NCBI GenBank assembly: GCA_938743325.2
Contig: OW568900.1
Location: forward strand, 357,985-421,984
Length of the DNA: 64,000 nt
DNA from: Pycnococcus provasolii
Lineage: Eukaryota; Chlorophyta; Pseudoscourfieldiophyceae; Pseudoscourfieldiales; Pycnococcaceae
Reading direction: 5' to 3'
Shown here: in pieces, positions 7,596 through 15,812 of the stretch
Layout: each line of letters opens with the position of its first letter
Position numbering within the stretch: the first letter of the stretch is position 1
The notes under the pieces: generated by a model
The model's database searches: none
Seen by the model: the letters and a program-made list of their open reading frames with translations, nothing else
Told to the model about the DNA's origin: nothing
Position numbers and translations under genes: made by a program

Positions 7596-9944
7596 ATGAT
7601 GTCTCGTGGAGCTAAGAGGTTTGGGCGGATGGCCCTAGGCCGCATTGCATTCCCAACGGCCATGCTCGTTCTTGTTAGCCTACTCTTAATAAGCGCTTCG
7701 TCAGGCGTTTTTGCGCAGGGCGGCGTAACTGGTGCAACTCCCTCAGAACCTGGTGCAACTAACTCATCAGGGGCCGCAGGTGCAACGGAGACCACCGCTG
7801 CCATGGCGGCTAATACTGAAACGACCACCACGGCTACTGGTGCAACTAACTCATCAGGGGCCGCAGGTGGAACGGACACCGCTGCCATTGCGGCTGATAC
7901 TGAAACGACCACGACCACCACGGCTCCGGCTGCGGGAGGTGCGGGCACCGAGCCGGCGGCGGGAGGTGGCACTGAAACGACCACGACCACCACGGCTCCG
8001 GCTGCGGGAGGTACGGGCACCGAGCCGGCGGCGGGAGGTGGCAATGATACGACCACGACCACCACGGCTCCGGCTGCGGGAGGTGCGGGCACCGAGCCGG
8101 CGGCGGGAGGTGGCACTGAAACGACCACGACCACCACGGCTCCGGCTGCGGGAGGTGCGGGCACCGAGCCGGCGGCGGGAGCTGGCACTGAAACGACCAC
8201 GACCACCACGGCTCCGGCTGCGGGAGGTGCGAGCCCTACGCCGGCGGCGGGAGCTGGCACTGAAACGACCACGACCACCACGGCTCCGGCTGCGGGAGGT
8301 GCGAGCCCTACGCCGGCGGCGGGAGCTGGCACTGATACGACCACGACCACGACCACGGCGGCGGATACCGAAGCAGAAGTTGCCGCGGCTACGCAAGAAA
8401 CGGCGGCGGAGGTGGCGGGTGTTCCGGCTGAAGACGTGGAAGTGCTGAGCGTGACCGCGAGCACTGATACGACCACGACCACCACGGCTCCGGCTGCGGG
8501 AGCGGGCACTGATACGATCACCACCGGCACCACGGCTACGGCTGCGGCTGATACGACCACGACCACCACGGCTACGGCTGCGGCTGATACGACCACCACC
8601 GGCACCACGGCTACGGCTGCGGCTGATACGACCACCACCGGCACCACGGCTACGGCTGCGGCAGGTACGGGCACCGAGCCGGCGGCGGGAGGTGGCAATG
8701 AAACGACCACGACCACCACGGCTCCGGCTGCGGGAGGTACGGGCACCGAGCCGGCGGCGGGAGGTGGCACTGAAACGACCACGACCACCACGGCTCCGGC
8801 TGCGGGAGGTACGGGCACCGAGCCGGCGGCGGGAGGTGGCACTGAAACGACCACGACCACCACGGCTCCGGCTGCGGGAGGTACGGGCACCGAGCCGGCG
8901 GCGGGAGGTGGCAATGATACGACCACTACCACCACGGCTCCGGCTGCGGGAGGTGCGGGCACCGAGCCGGCGGCGGGAGGTGGCAGCAGCGGCGGCGCCG
9001 GCGCCGGCCGCCGCTTGCTTGCCCGCCGATTGCTTGCGACGACCACGGCGGCGGCCGCAGTTCCGTCAACGGAAGGTGCTCCTTGCACGGACATGTGCGC
9101 GACGGGACTCACGTGCACTGCCAACGTGTGCGTCTTGGATGCGCCAACCGAGGAGGGCATGGTGTTTGTGGATGACAAACTCACGGTAGAATTCGAGGGT
9201 GACGCATCCTACAATGTCGACTACCGCATTAAGGTGAAAGAGACCTTGAGCTACGACGTGTTCGAGAAGCTTGCGGCTGCGCGTGACGACGGCACCTTCA
9301 GTGCCGCCTTTGCCAAGAGGCCGGCGTTCAAGGACATAAAAATCAAGGCAATGGGAAAGCTCGGCTCTGCGCCGCCGTCGATGATGTGCCCTGGCGGACC
9401 GCTCGGCATGAGCTTCCCGCCCCTATGCAGCAACATGAAACCGCCGCCGTGCGCCGGCAACGAGAAACCAAAGTGTCCGCCCCCGATGCGCCAGATATGC
9501 GAGCCGCTGTGCGCACCCCTGTCGGTGGACATGACGTTCTTCGCGGACGGCGCGTGCACGACCCCGTTCGCGGGAACCCCCAAAAGCGCGACGGCTGAGA
9601 GCGGTAAGTGCGTGGACATGAAAATGGGCGACGACGGCGCAGTCATGAAGGTGCTGGTGGCACCTAAGAAGGTGGTCATTGGCTTGAATGCCACGTGTGA
9701 AACGACACGTATCAGCCCAGATTTGAACTGCATGACCGACGGGTCGGAGTGCTGCCCAATTTCTGGCTCTGACGGATTTTTGTTTGCGTACAAAACCATT
9801 ATGAAGGCTCCACCGACGACGACCTCGGCACCGCCGGCCAAGACGACCAAGGTGGCGCCGGAGACCTCGGGTGGCACGTGTGCTGCTTCCACTATGTTCG
9901 TTGCGGCGGCGACGACTGGCGTCCTCCTCCACGTGGTGGTGTAA
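7596..9944 (+). CDS. Mucin-like Thr/Ala-repeat surface protein, secreted, probable GPI anchor
   Basis: The protein of 782 residues has a secretory signal (hydrophobic core AMLVLVSLLLISASSGVFAQ), then a long Thr/Ala/Gly/Pro-rich region made mostly of a 24-residue unit whose parts are ETTTTTTAPAAGG and TEPAAGGG. A GRRLLARRLLA segment follows, then a Cys-rich domain of about 300 residues containing CTDMCATGLTCTANVC. The protein ends in a Cys/Ala/Thr segment with a hydrophobic tail (FVAAATTGVLLHVVV), typical of GPI attachment. The Thr runs would be heavily O-glycosylated at the cell surface or wall. The frame is open from 7395, but the paired ATG at 7596/7599 directly precedes the signal sequence and is the better start. 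No enzymatic domain was recognised. Long frames on the opposite strand are shadows of the repeats. Confidence 0.8.
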   Translation: MMSRGAKRFGRMALGRIAFPTAMLVLVSLLLISASSGVFAQGGVTGATPSEPGATNSSGAAGATETTAAMAANTETTTTATGATNSSGAAGGTDTAAIAADTETTTTTTAPAAGGAGTEPAAGGGTETTTTTTAPAAGGTGTEPAAGGGNDTTTTTTAPAAGGAGTEPAAGGGTETTTTTTAPAAGGAGTEPAAGAGTETTTTTTAPAAGGASPTPAAGAGTETTTTTTAPAAGGASPTPAAGAGTDTTTTTTTAADTEAEVAAATQETAAEVAGVPAEDVEVLSVTASTDTTTTTTAPAAGAGTDTITTGTTATAAADTTTTTTATAAADTTTTGTTATAAADTTTTGTTATAAAGTGTEPAAGGGNETTTTTTAPAAGGTGTEPAAGGGTETTTTTTAPAAGGTGTEPAAGGGTETTTTTTAPAAGGTGTEPAAGGGNDTTTTTTAPAAGGAGTEPAAGGGSSGGAGAGRRLLARRLLATTTAAAAVPSTEGAPCTDMCATGLTCTANVCVLDAPTEEGMVFVDDKLTVEFEGDASYNVDYRIKVKETLSYDVFEKLAAARDDGTFSAAFAKRPAFKDIKIKAMGKLGSAPPSMMCPGGPLGMSFPPLCSNMKPPPCAGNEKPKCPPPMRQICEPLCAPLSVDMTFFADGACTTPFAGTPKSATAESGKCVDMKMGDDGAVMKVLVAPKKVVIGLNATCETTRISPDLNCMTDGSECCPISGSDGFLFAYKTIMKAPPTTTSAPPAKTTKVAPETSGGTCAASTMFVAAATTGVLLHVVV
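7899..8984 (+). repeat. 72-bp minisatellite in two blocks within the surface-protein gene
   Basis: A 72-bp unit beginning ACTGAAACGACCACGACCAC and encoding 24 residues. It occurs six times from 7899 and four times from 8697. Between the blocks lie diverged sequence and a shorter 36-39-bp array of ACGGCTACGGCTGCGGCTG and GATACGACCACCACC units. Copies are nearly identical, so copy number is likely to vary between strains. Confidence 0.9.
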
Positions 9945-10144
9945 AGGATGCCTGGTATGGGAGGGGAATGAGAAGCGTTCAATTGAGCAGCATGGAGGCA
10001 AGTGTTTTGACGAAATGTTCGAGTGTGAACATTGGGAAGAAATTGACACGGGAAAATCGTATATTCATAGTAATATAATAAGATACGTAATACGACAATC
10101 ATATCGTAGTAATGACATCTAGTGGTAGGTAGGGTAGCAGATGT
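9945..10144. other. Short intergenic region after the surface-protein gene
   Basis: AT-richer than its surroundings and probably the 3' UTR of the surface-protein gene. No gene seen. Confidence 0.5.
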
Positions 10145-10323
10145 GACCCTTGAGTCGTTGTGTTGATGCACTGTTGGTGGCGATAGCGACGGCAACAGCG
10201 ACAAGAAACGCAAGTGGAGCCCTCACTACGCTTACGAAAGCGCCCTGATAGAGTGATACTACCTTCAATATCACCTGCGCCATGAGCAAAAACGAGCGTT
10301 TCATTACTGAATGAAGGATCTCA
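10145..10323 (-). repeat. Stop-proximal dispersed repeat, copy B
   Basis: Read on the minus strand it begins TGAGATCCTTCATTCAGTAA, where the TGA is the stop codon of the DUF1997 gene. After a diverged middle it matches the distal part of copy A (TATCACTCTATCA to CAAGGGTCAC) with few differences. With copy A it forms an inverted pair around the surface-protein gene. Confidence 0.85.
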
Positions 10324-11346
10324 GGTTTTGCCATACTCCCGCTCGGCTTTCTCAACGCGCGCTTTCCTCGCCTCGGGATGAGTTGCCCAGATGCCAAAGT
10401 CGTCTCGTAGCTGCGCAACGAATGTCGGTAGCAGAAGCTTGATGAGTCCGTTTAGTACTGCGCTGCACGTCTTTTCGAGTGCCCTGCGTGGCACGAGATG
10501 GAAAGGAGCAACCACCTCGCAAGCGACGTTGATTTCGCTTCTTGCGAGGAGCTCCCCGCGCCCACCTTCAATCTCGCCATTCGCACTCCAAGTCTCGCCG
10601 TCCTCGTCGTCGGCGAACGTCGGCCTTCCGGAGGTGCGTGCTCGCACGCGCGTTTCAAACTCCATGTGAAACTTGTCATTCAGCCTGAGCTTGTCGAACG
10701 CTGGACTTCCGTACATGTAGCACCCTTCCGAGCGCAGCAGCACCTCCGGCGTTTCGTCGTCCGCCTCCGGCACGCGCACGTACACGTCGACGACAGGTTC
10801 CACCCACACGTTAAAAAATTGCAGGCGTGGCACCTGGAATCGGAACCTTCCTGGCTGTCCTTCGTACCTGGTGAGCGTTCCCGCCTCGAGCACGCTGAGC
10901 GTGTACTGTTCGACGGGAAGTCGCATGTAGGCGTCGAGGTCGAATGGCGTTGCGAGGTGTGCGTCGCGTACGTCGCATCGGCTGACTGCGACAGCGTGGA
11001 GTCGAGCTGGCCTCTGTAGGTTTTCCGGATCCGTCATGGGAGGGAGCGGCTCCAACGTGGCAGCCCCTGTTAGGTTACTGTCCACACTGTCAGCGGCATC
11101 TGCATCTGCATCTGCATCTGTCTGGCTGGCGGCGGTAGGTTTCGACGATTCGACGGCGAAGCAGACGCCAAGTTGCGATATTGAGGGAACACCCAACCTA
11201 GCCCTACCTAACCAACCAAACCGCAAAGACCGCAAAGACGAAGACGATAATGAGGAATGACGAGGACCACGCGGACGCATACACGAGCGTGAGGCTGAGG
11301 CTGAGGCTGAGGCTGAGGCTGAGGAGGTGGCCATCTTCGTCGCCAT
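10321..11346 (-). CDS. DUF1997 family protein, plastid-targeted
   Basis: The protein resembles the plant and cyanobacterial DUF1997 family, whose function is unknown. Visible landmarks are YMRLPVEQYTLSV, then VPRLQFFNVWVEPVVDVYV and a C-terminal lipocalin- or START-like stretch (INVACEVVAPFHLVPRRALE). I chose the Met at 11346 (341 residues), which opens with a Ser/Ala/Arg-rich segment lacking acidic residues, a plausible transit peptide. The frame is open to 11655, but the extra N-terminus is Pro/Gly-rich leader. The Ala-Ser run is encoded by a hexameric GAGGCT microsatellite (11289-11325). The TGA stop belongs to copy B of the dispersed repeat. Family assignment is from motif memory. Confidence 0.72.
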   Translation of the reverse strand: MATKMATSSASASASASASRSCMRPRGPRHSSLSSSSLRSLRFGWLGRARLGVPSISQLGVCFAVESSKPTAASQTDADADADAADSVDSNLTGAATLEPLPPMTDPENLQRPARLHAVAVSRCDVRDAHLATPFDLDAYMRLPVEQYTLSVLEAGTLTRYEGQPGRFRFQVPRLQFFNVWVEPVVDVYVRVPEADDETPEVLLRSEGCYMYGSPAFDKLRLNDKFHMEFETRVRARTSGRPTFADDEDGETWSANGEIEGGRGELLARSEINVACEVVAPFHLVPRRALEKTCSAVLNGLIKLLLPTFVAQLRDDFGIWATHPEARKARVEKAEREYGKT

Positions 11347-11801
11347 CAAGCACCCGGGTATCCAGGGGACCCAGGCAGCCAGGGGGAGTGGTTGGCCGGG
11401 CTCGAGAGGGGAGGGGAGGGGAGGGGCGAATAGAATCCCTGGCCCAAACCAAACGCCCAACCCTGGGCCGGGGAGAAGAGATCGGGGGATTCGGTTTGGA
11501 CTTTGGGGGATCGGATCCCCTGGTGGTGGGGGAGGGAGAGGCCCTACCCTTGTACTTACGGATAGACTACGATAGTCTAGGGAGTTATTAGGGCGAACCG
11601 TACCCCTAATTAACTCGGGGTTACCATCAAACAGCATTCTTCTACGCCATCGCATCGCTCGCCCCGACGCCCCGCCTCAGCGGCGCAAACAGCCACGCAA
11701 CAAAAGCGACGCGCGAGCCCACCAACCCCTAACCTCAGCTCCCTCCTTGACTGCTCCTTGCCGACGCCGTCAGAGGCCGTGGCCGTTGCCGTGTTGCGCA
11801 T
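11347..11801. promoter_or_regulatory. Divergent promoter region with GGGGA tract
   Basis: Lies between DUF1997 and DTD starts. It contains GAGGGGAGGGGAGGGGAGGGG at 11407-11427, a potential G-quadruplex on the plus strand, and at 11486-11520 the GGTTTGGACTTTGGGGGATC motif that resembles the leader at 4255-4300. No coding sequence is supported. Confidence 0.5.
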
Positions 11802-12398
11802 ATGCGTTGCGTGCTCCAGCGCGTCTCCAGCGCGTCCGTGTCTGTCTCAGGAGGCTCACAAGTCTCTTGCATAGGACCGGGCCTGCTCCTTCTTGTCGGC
11901 ATTCGAGACACAGATACGCGCCTTGAGGCGGAGAAACTCGCGTCGAAAGTTGCGAACGTACGCATCTGGCCTTCAGACGACGGATCGAAACCGTGGCACG
12001 AGTCTGTTACCAAACAAGGATCGCAGCGAGAAGTCCTGTGCGTTTCGCAATTCACGCTGTACGGCGATGTCAGGAAAGGAAACAAACCCGACTGGCACCA
12101 CGCGATGGCGCCCACGCAGGCGAGAGAACTCTATGACGAGTTTAAGGCGATTTTGAAAAAGAAGTTAAAGCTTGAGTCGGACGTCAAAGACGGCGTGTTT
12201 GGTGCGAAGATGGATGTCAGCTTGGTGAACGACGGTCCCATCACGCTGTTCTTGGAGTACGAGAACGAGAGTGCGAACGCGAGCACGACCACCACCACCA
12301 CCTCCACCACCACCACCACGACGACGAAGCGGAACCAAGCCGACACCCAAGCCGACCAACAGGTGGTTAACTCCGCCACCGCTACCACCACAATGTAA
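11802..12398 (+). CDS. DTD1: D-aminoacyl-tRNA deacylase
   Basis: Hydrolyses D-amino acids (and glycine mischarged on tRNA-Ala) from tRNA, protecting translation. The protein opens MRCVLQRVSSASVSVSGG, as the family does, carries the SQFTLYGD motif at residues 82-89 and NDGPITLF near 147, which together form the active site across the dimer. Residues 1-158 cover the normal family length. The remaining 40 residues are a Thr-rich, Asn/Gln-containing tail encoded by an ACC microsatellite (12288-12330), so the C-terminus is extended. In the GPxT-type motif the third position is Ile rather than the usual Val or Met. It converges tail-to-tail with delta-tubulin, leaving only 18 bases between stops. 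Confidence 0.93.
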   Translation: MRCVLQRVSSASVSVSGGSQVSCIGPGLLLLVGIRDTDTRLEAEKLASKVANVRIWPSDDGSKPWHESVTKQGSQREVLCVSQFTLYGDVRKGNKPDWHHAMAPTQARELYDEFKAILKKKLKLESDVKDGVFGAKMDVSLVNDGPITLFLEYENESANASTTTTTTSTTTTTTTKRNQADTQADQQVVNSATATTTM

Positions 12399-12416
12399 CA
12401 AATTGTTTCTTACAAC

Positions 12417-13958
12417 TTACAAGGCGTCGTATCGGTCGACGAGTGCGTCCACGCCGTCCACGGCACATCGAAGGCTATCAATGTCCACGCCGTCAGACTC
12501 GTAGCGGTGAACGAACGCACGCGCGCAAAGCAGGCGACGTGCGCGCTCCGCTTCGCGACGCAACGGCTCGACGACGTCCGAAGAATTGGAAACCAACACG
12601 GCAACGCCCGTGTCGCCGGAAGCCGCAGATGGCGACGACGGCGACGACGGCGACGACGACGACGATGTGCGCGCACAGACGTGCGCGCCGGGCGGTGCGC
12701 GGTCTGCTCCTCCGTACGCCACTGACGAGATTGGCCAACCGCTCGATGCCGATGTTCTGCGTTCCGTCGAAGCGGCAAGAGCAGACCAAGCGCTTGCGTG
12801 AGCACGCGGGTCATCCGAGCCATATCCGCGCAGGCAAAGGTGAAGATGCACAGCCTTGGGCGACCCTTCCACGGTTTTGTCTCCCCACCTTAGGGCGACA
12901 TCGCCAAACGCCGAATTGGCGTGCATGCGCATGAGAGCGCGCGAGCTTGCGTCGAAGCTGAAGCGCTCGAACGAAGCCGACGCGCCGCTGAGATGCGGGT
13001 GCGACCGCACCTGCAGGAGCTTGTACCATGGGTGTGTCGCCGCCTCGTCGAGCCACGCCATCGGGCGTGGTGGGCGGTACGACGCCGCGTACGCGAGCGG
13101 CGAAGCTTGCGACGACGTGCGCTCGAGCAGCGACGCGGGAAGGAGTGCGGGGGCGAGTGCGCGAGCCGCCACCTGGTTGAGGTCGGAAAGGCTTGGGCGC
13201 GACAGTTGGTAGCACGATCGGCACAGGTTGCTAAGTGCGTCGTTCTGCACGAGCACGACCGCATCGGCGGCGTCGGCGACGTGCGTTAAGCTCAAGCACG
13301 CGTTGTAAGCTTGCACGGACACTTCTCCCTGGCTTGCGGGCCACACGCTAAAGCTAGTCAGGCATGTCCGTGGAAACTCGTCGCGCAGCGCCTGCGCGGC
13401 GCGTGCACCGAGTCCCGCGCCAGTTCCCCCCGCGGCGGACTGCAGCAGTGCGATGGCGTGTACGCCGCTGTCGCACCGCTCCACTTGGTGGCGCACGGCA
13501 TCCAGGGCGGGAGCGAGCAGGCCCCCTTCGGCGCCGTCGTCAGTGGCTTCGCCTCCCGCCATGTGGTGGAATCCGCGTCCCCACGAGTTGCCCGCGCCGC
13601 CCTCCGCGGCGACACACTTGCTCGGGTCGTAGCTCCACCTCCCCCTTCCTATTCTCATCGCGTCGTCCAGTGCCTTTGGCTCTGTGTCAACGAGCACCGC
13701 CCGCGCGACGGGTTCGACTCGCCTTCGACCTCGCGCGGCTGACGGCGTGCTGACGAGTGAGAAGAAGGCGTCCGCGTCGAGTCCTTCTTCTGCGGTTGCT
13801 TTCCTAGCAAACGTCGTGGACGACTGGCCGTCATCAACACGTGAGACGTGTTCGTCACGCTGCATCTGCGCCGCTCTGTCGTTTGCGATGGCGTCGAAGA
13901 TCGCGGCGCCGAGCGCGTTCCCGCACTGGCCCACCTGCACCACCAAACACGACGACAT
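12417..13958 (-). CDS. TUBD1: Delta-tubulin
   Basis: A tubulin-superfamily GTPase needed for triplet microtubules of centrioles and basal bodies. The N-terminal GTP-binding segment reads VQVGQCGNALG (residues 7-17), and the tubulin signature appears as AGGTGAGLG at 176-184. Delta-type features include VLVDTEPKALDDA near 88-100, a GAGNSWGRGFHH segment near 121-132 and VWPASQGEVSVQAYN. Length is 513 residues, longer than the roughly 450 usual for delta-tubulin, because of Ala/Ser/Asp-rich inserts in the C-terminal half. Alternatives are epsilon-tubulin or Misato. The VLVDTEPK and GEVxVQxYN patterns favour delta. It is divergently paired with TRM13, 130 bases apart. Confidence 0.85.
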   Translation of the reverse strand: MSSCLVVQVGQCGNALGAAIFDAIANDRAAQMQRDEHVSRVDDGQSSTTFARKATAEEGLDADAFFSLVSTPSAARGRRRVEPVARAVLVDTEPKALDDAMRIGRGRWSYDPSKCVAAEGGAGNSWGRGFHHMAGGEATDDGAEGGLLAPALDAVRHQVERCDSGVHAIALLQSAAGGTGAGLGARAAQALRDEFPRTCLTSFSVWPASQGEVSVQAYNACLSLTHVADAADAVVLVQNDALSNLCRSCYQLSRPSLSDLNQVAARALAPALLPASLLERTSSQASPLAYAASYRPPRPMAWLDEAATHPWYKLLQVRSHPHLSGASASFERFSFDASSRALMRMHANSAFGDVALRWGDKTVEGSPKAVHLHLCLRGYGSDDPRAHASAWSALAASTERRTSASSGWPISSVAYGGADRAPPGAHVCARTSSSSSPSSPSSPSAASGDTGVAVLVSNSSDVVEPLRREAERARRLLCARAFVHRYESDGVDIDSLRCAVDGVDALVDRYDAL

Positions 13959-14088
13959 ACTTCGTGAAGGTGGAAAGAGGGCGAAGGCTATGGGAGAAGA
14001 GAAGAGAAGGGAATGGGTTAGGGTTTACACCAGGTTAGGGTTACACCTTCCTCCTCTTAGGGGGTCGCAGTCCCTCCCTTGTTGGTTC
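13959..14088. promoter_or_regulatory. Bidirectional promoter with TTAGGG boxes
   Basis: The 130-base gap between the divergent delta-tubulin and TRM13 starts. It carries GGGTTAGGGTTTACACC followed by GGTTAGGGTTACACC at 14015-14047, two telo-box-like motifs similar to those in plant promoters of translation-related genes. Regulatory function is inferred from position. Confidence 0.55.
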
Positions 14089-15702
14089 ATGGACGCCGCC
14101 GCCGGAGCTCCCGCTGGTGCGTTGTCACCACCAGGTGCAGCTCGCTGTGGCAAGTCGAGGGGTGGGCACAGGCGCCGTTCCCCCGACGACGCGCGCAGAG
14201 TCGAGGAAGACGCCAGGCGGAGACGCGAAGCGTGCATACGCGCAGCCGTGGACGCAAACACGTGCGCGTTTTACTTACCGCACAAAAATAGGTGCTGCCG
14301 TCTCGCGGCGACGTCAGACTCGCAGTACTGCGGTGCGCACCAGTCGCCTGAAAACGACAAGCACGAACAGGGAACGTCGAATTCACACGGTCAGGTTGCA
14401 GAGAGACAAAGTAAGCAAAAAAGACGACGCGTGCCGTGCCCGCTGGATCCGTCGCACACCATCTATGAAGACGAAGTGCAAAAACACGTGCTTGTGTGCC
14501 CAAGCAATAAGCACAGGCAGGAGGCACAGCCGTGGTACCGGCAGGGCATTAACCGTCTCGGCGACGCGAGCAAAGGAAGCGGCGAACACCAAGTTCCTAC
14601 ACTGGATGATGTGCGCGTGATGCTGCGCAACGTCGAAGCGTGCTTTGCGGCAGATACGTCGGCAAGCGCCGCGCCTACGGAAGTGGATGTGCCGCCGGAG
14701 GCGGGCCGGATTCTGTCCACGACGTCGACATCGTCGCAAAGTGAACCCACGGATGCGCGGATGGATGCGCAAAGGCTAGCCATCGCGTCGCACATGAGGC
14801 AAGCTGGCATGCTGCCACCACCTTGCGAAATGGCGGAGCGGTGCTACCCGTGCGTAGAGGTTGGAGCAGGTCGTGGGTACCTTGCGCACGCGTGCTATGT
14901 GCTTGGCTCACGTGCGCTCGTGCTCGTCGAGCGACGTGCATACCGCTTCAAGGCGGAACGGTTCATGGGAAAGCAAGAAACGGAGAACATTTCGCTCGTC
15001 CGTGCTCGTGGCGATGCAGCGGATGTCGACATCGGCTTCGTGCTTAAGACGCAGCTGCCACCGTCAACTCAGGGAGAGCGAGTCGCAGTTTGTGGCAAAC
15101 ATCTCTGCGGTGTTGCAACAGACCACGCTCTTGTCGCCGCCTCACGCCTTGCCGAGACGGAGGCACCGAAGAGTGCCGTTGGTGTGGGTGTCGGTCGATT
15201 GAGTGGAGTGGCAATCGCCACATGCTGCCATCATGCATGCTCGTACGACGAGTTCGTTGGTGTGGGCTACCTGCGTGAAAAGATCTTTCCCCCAACGCAC
15301 ATGAACAGCGTGGCGCGGGAATGTGGGCTATTCGAATGTCTCAAGCGCGTTTCGAGTTGGGCTGTGGACGGCTCTTCGGGGCAGCACGGCGGAGCGCCAC
15401 AACCACCCACGCCACCCATTTTGCCTGCGAAGCGCGTAGCCGAAGACGAGGCTGAGGCTGAGGCTGAGTGCAATGTGCGAGTTACCGCGCCTTCGACGAT
15501 CGCCGATGTGTTGCGTGAAGTTTCCCGCGAGCTTGCGCCGGCACGCCGACTCGAACTTGGAACGATGATCAAGTGGGTGCTCGACGAGGCGAGAAGGCGA
15601 TGGTGCGAGGCTACGCTGGGAAACGGCGCACATGCGAATGTTGTGAAATACGTATCAAGCGAGGTGAGCCCTGAAAATCGCCTACTTCTCGTGAAGTATT
15701 AG
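14089..15702 (+). CDS. TRM13: tRNA 2'-O-methyltransferase TRM13
   Basis: Predicted to methylate the 2'-O of the ribose at position 4 of certain tRNAs. The domain order is that of TRM13. First comes a CCCH zinc segment at about 58-85 (NTCAFYLPHKNRCCR, then YCGAH). Next is a CHHC U11-48K-like zinc finger near 115-140 (VPCPLDPSHTIYEDEVQKH), then the SAM-binding methyltransferase domain with VEVGAGRGYLAH and LVLVERRAYRFKAERF. A later ATCCHHACSYDEFVG segment is also typical. I chose the ATG at 14089 (537 residues). The frame extends upstream to 13684, but only through the antisense of delta-tubulin. A short Glu/Ala run is encoded by a GAGGCT microsatellite near 15450. Confidence 0.92.
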   Translation: MDAAAGAPAGALSPPGAARCGKSRGGHRRRSPDDARRVEEDARRRREACIRAAVDANTCAFYLPHKNRCCRLAATSDSQYCGAHQSPENDKHEQGTSNSHGQVAERQSKQKRRRVPCPLDPSHTIYEDEVQKHVLVCPSNKHRQEAQPWYRQGINRLGDASKGSGEHQVPTLDDVRVMLRNVEACFAADTSASAAPTEVDVPPEAGRILSTTSTSSQSEPTDARMDAQRLAIASHMRQAGMLPPPCEMAERCYPCVEVGAGRGYLAHACYVLGSRALVLVERRAYRFKAERFMGKQETENISLVRARGDAADVDIGFVLKTQLPPSTQGERVAVCGKHLCGVATDHALVAASRLAETEAPKSAVGVGVGRLSGVAIATCCHHACSYDEFVGVGYLREKIFPPTHMNSVARECGLFECLKRVSSWAVDGSSGQHGGAPQPPTPPILPAKRVAEDEAEAEAECNVRVTAPSTIADVLREVSRELAPARRLELGTMIKWVLDEARRRWCEATLGNGAHANVVKYVSSEVSPENRLLLVKY

Positions 15703-15783
15703 TTTGGTGAAAAGAAAGGAAATGTGTAAAGTGTACATGTATCGTTCACATGATTGAATTTGTTTTTTGATTGGTTACTAAAG

Positions 15784-15812
15784 TACACTCCATTACTGAA
15801 TGAGCGATCTTA
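15784..15812 (-). repeat. Stop-proximal dispersed repeat, copy C (short)
   Basis: Minus strand reads TAAGATCGCTCATTCAGTAA followed by TGGAGTGTACTT; the TAA is the FtsY stop codon. The match to copy A continues through GTGTACTTTA and then ends, so only about 35 bases are shared. Confidence 0.75.

Noticed and set aside
7493-9184. Long minus-strand frame (563 codons) rich in Val and Pro opposite the surface-protein gene
   Set aside because: It is the antisense reading of the 72-bp minisatellite; it has no signal of its own and disappears where the repeat ends.
12131-12401. Minus-strand frames with Val runs and plus-strand Arg/Pro runs opposite the DTD tail
   Set aside because: Shadows of the ACC/ACG microsatellite in the C-terminal tail of DTD.
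12417-13958. Misato/DML1 as the identity of this tubulin-like gene
   Set aside because: The intact QVGQCGN start, the AGGTGAGLG signature and the LVDTEPK and GEVxVQxYN patterns fit delta-tubulin better.
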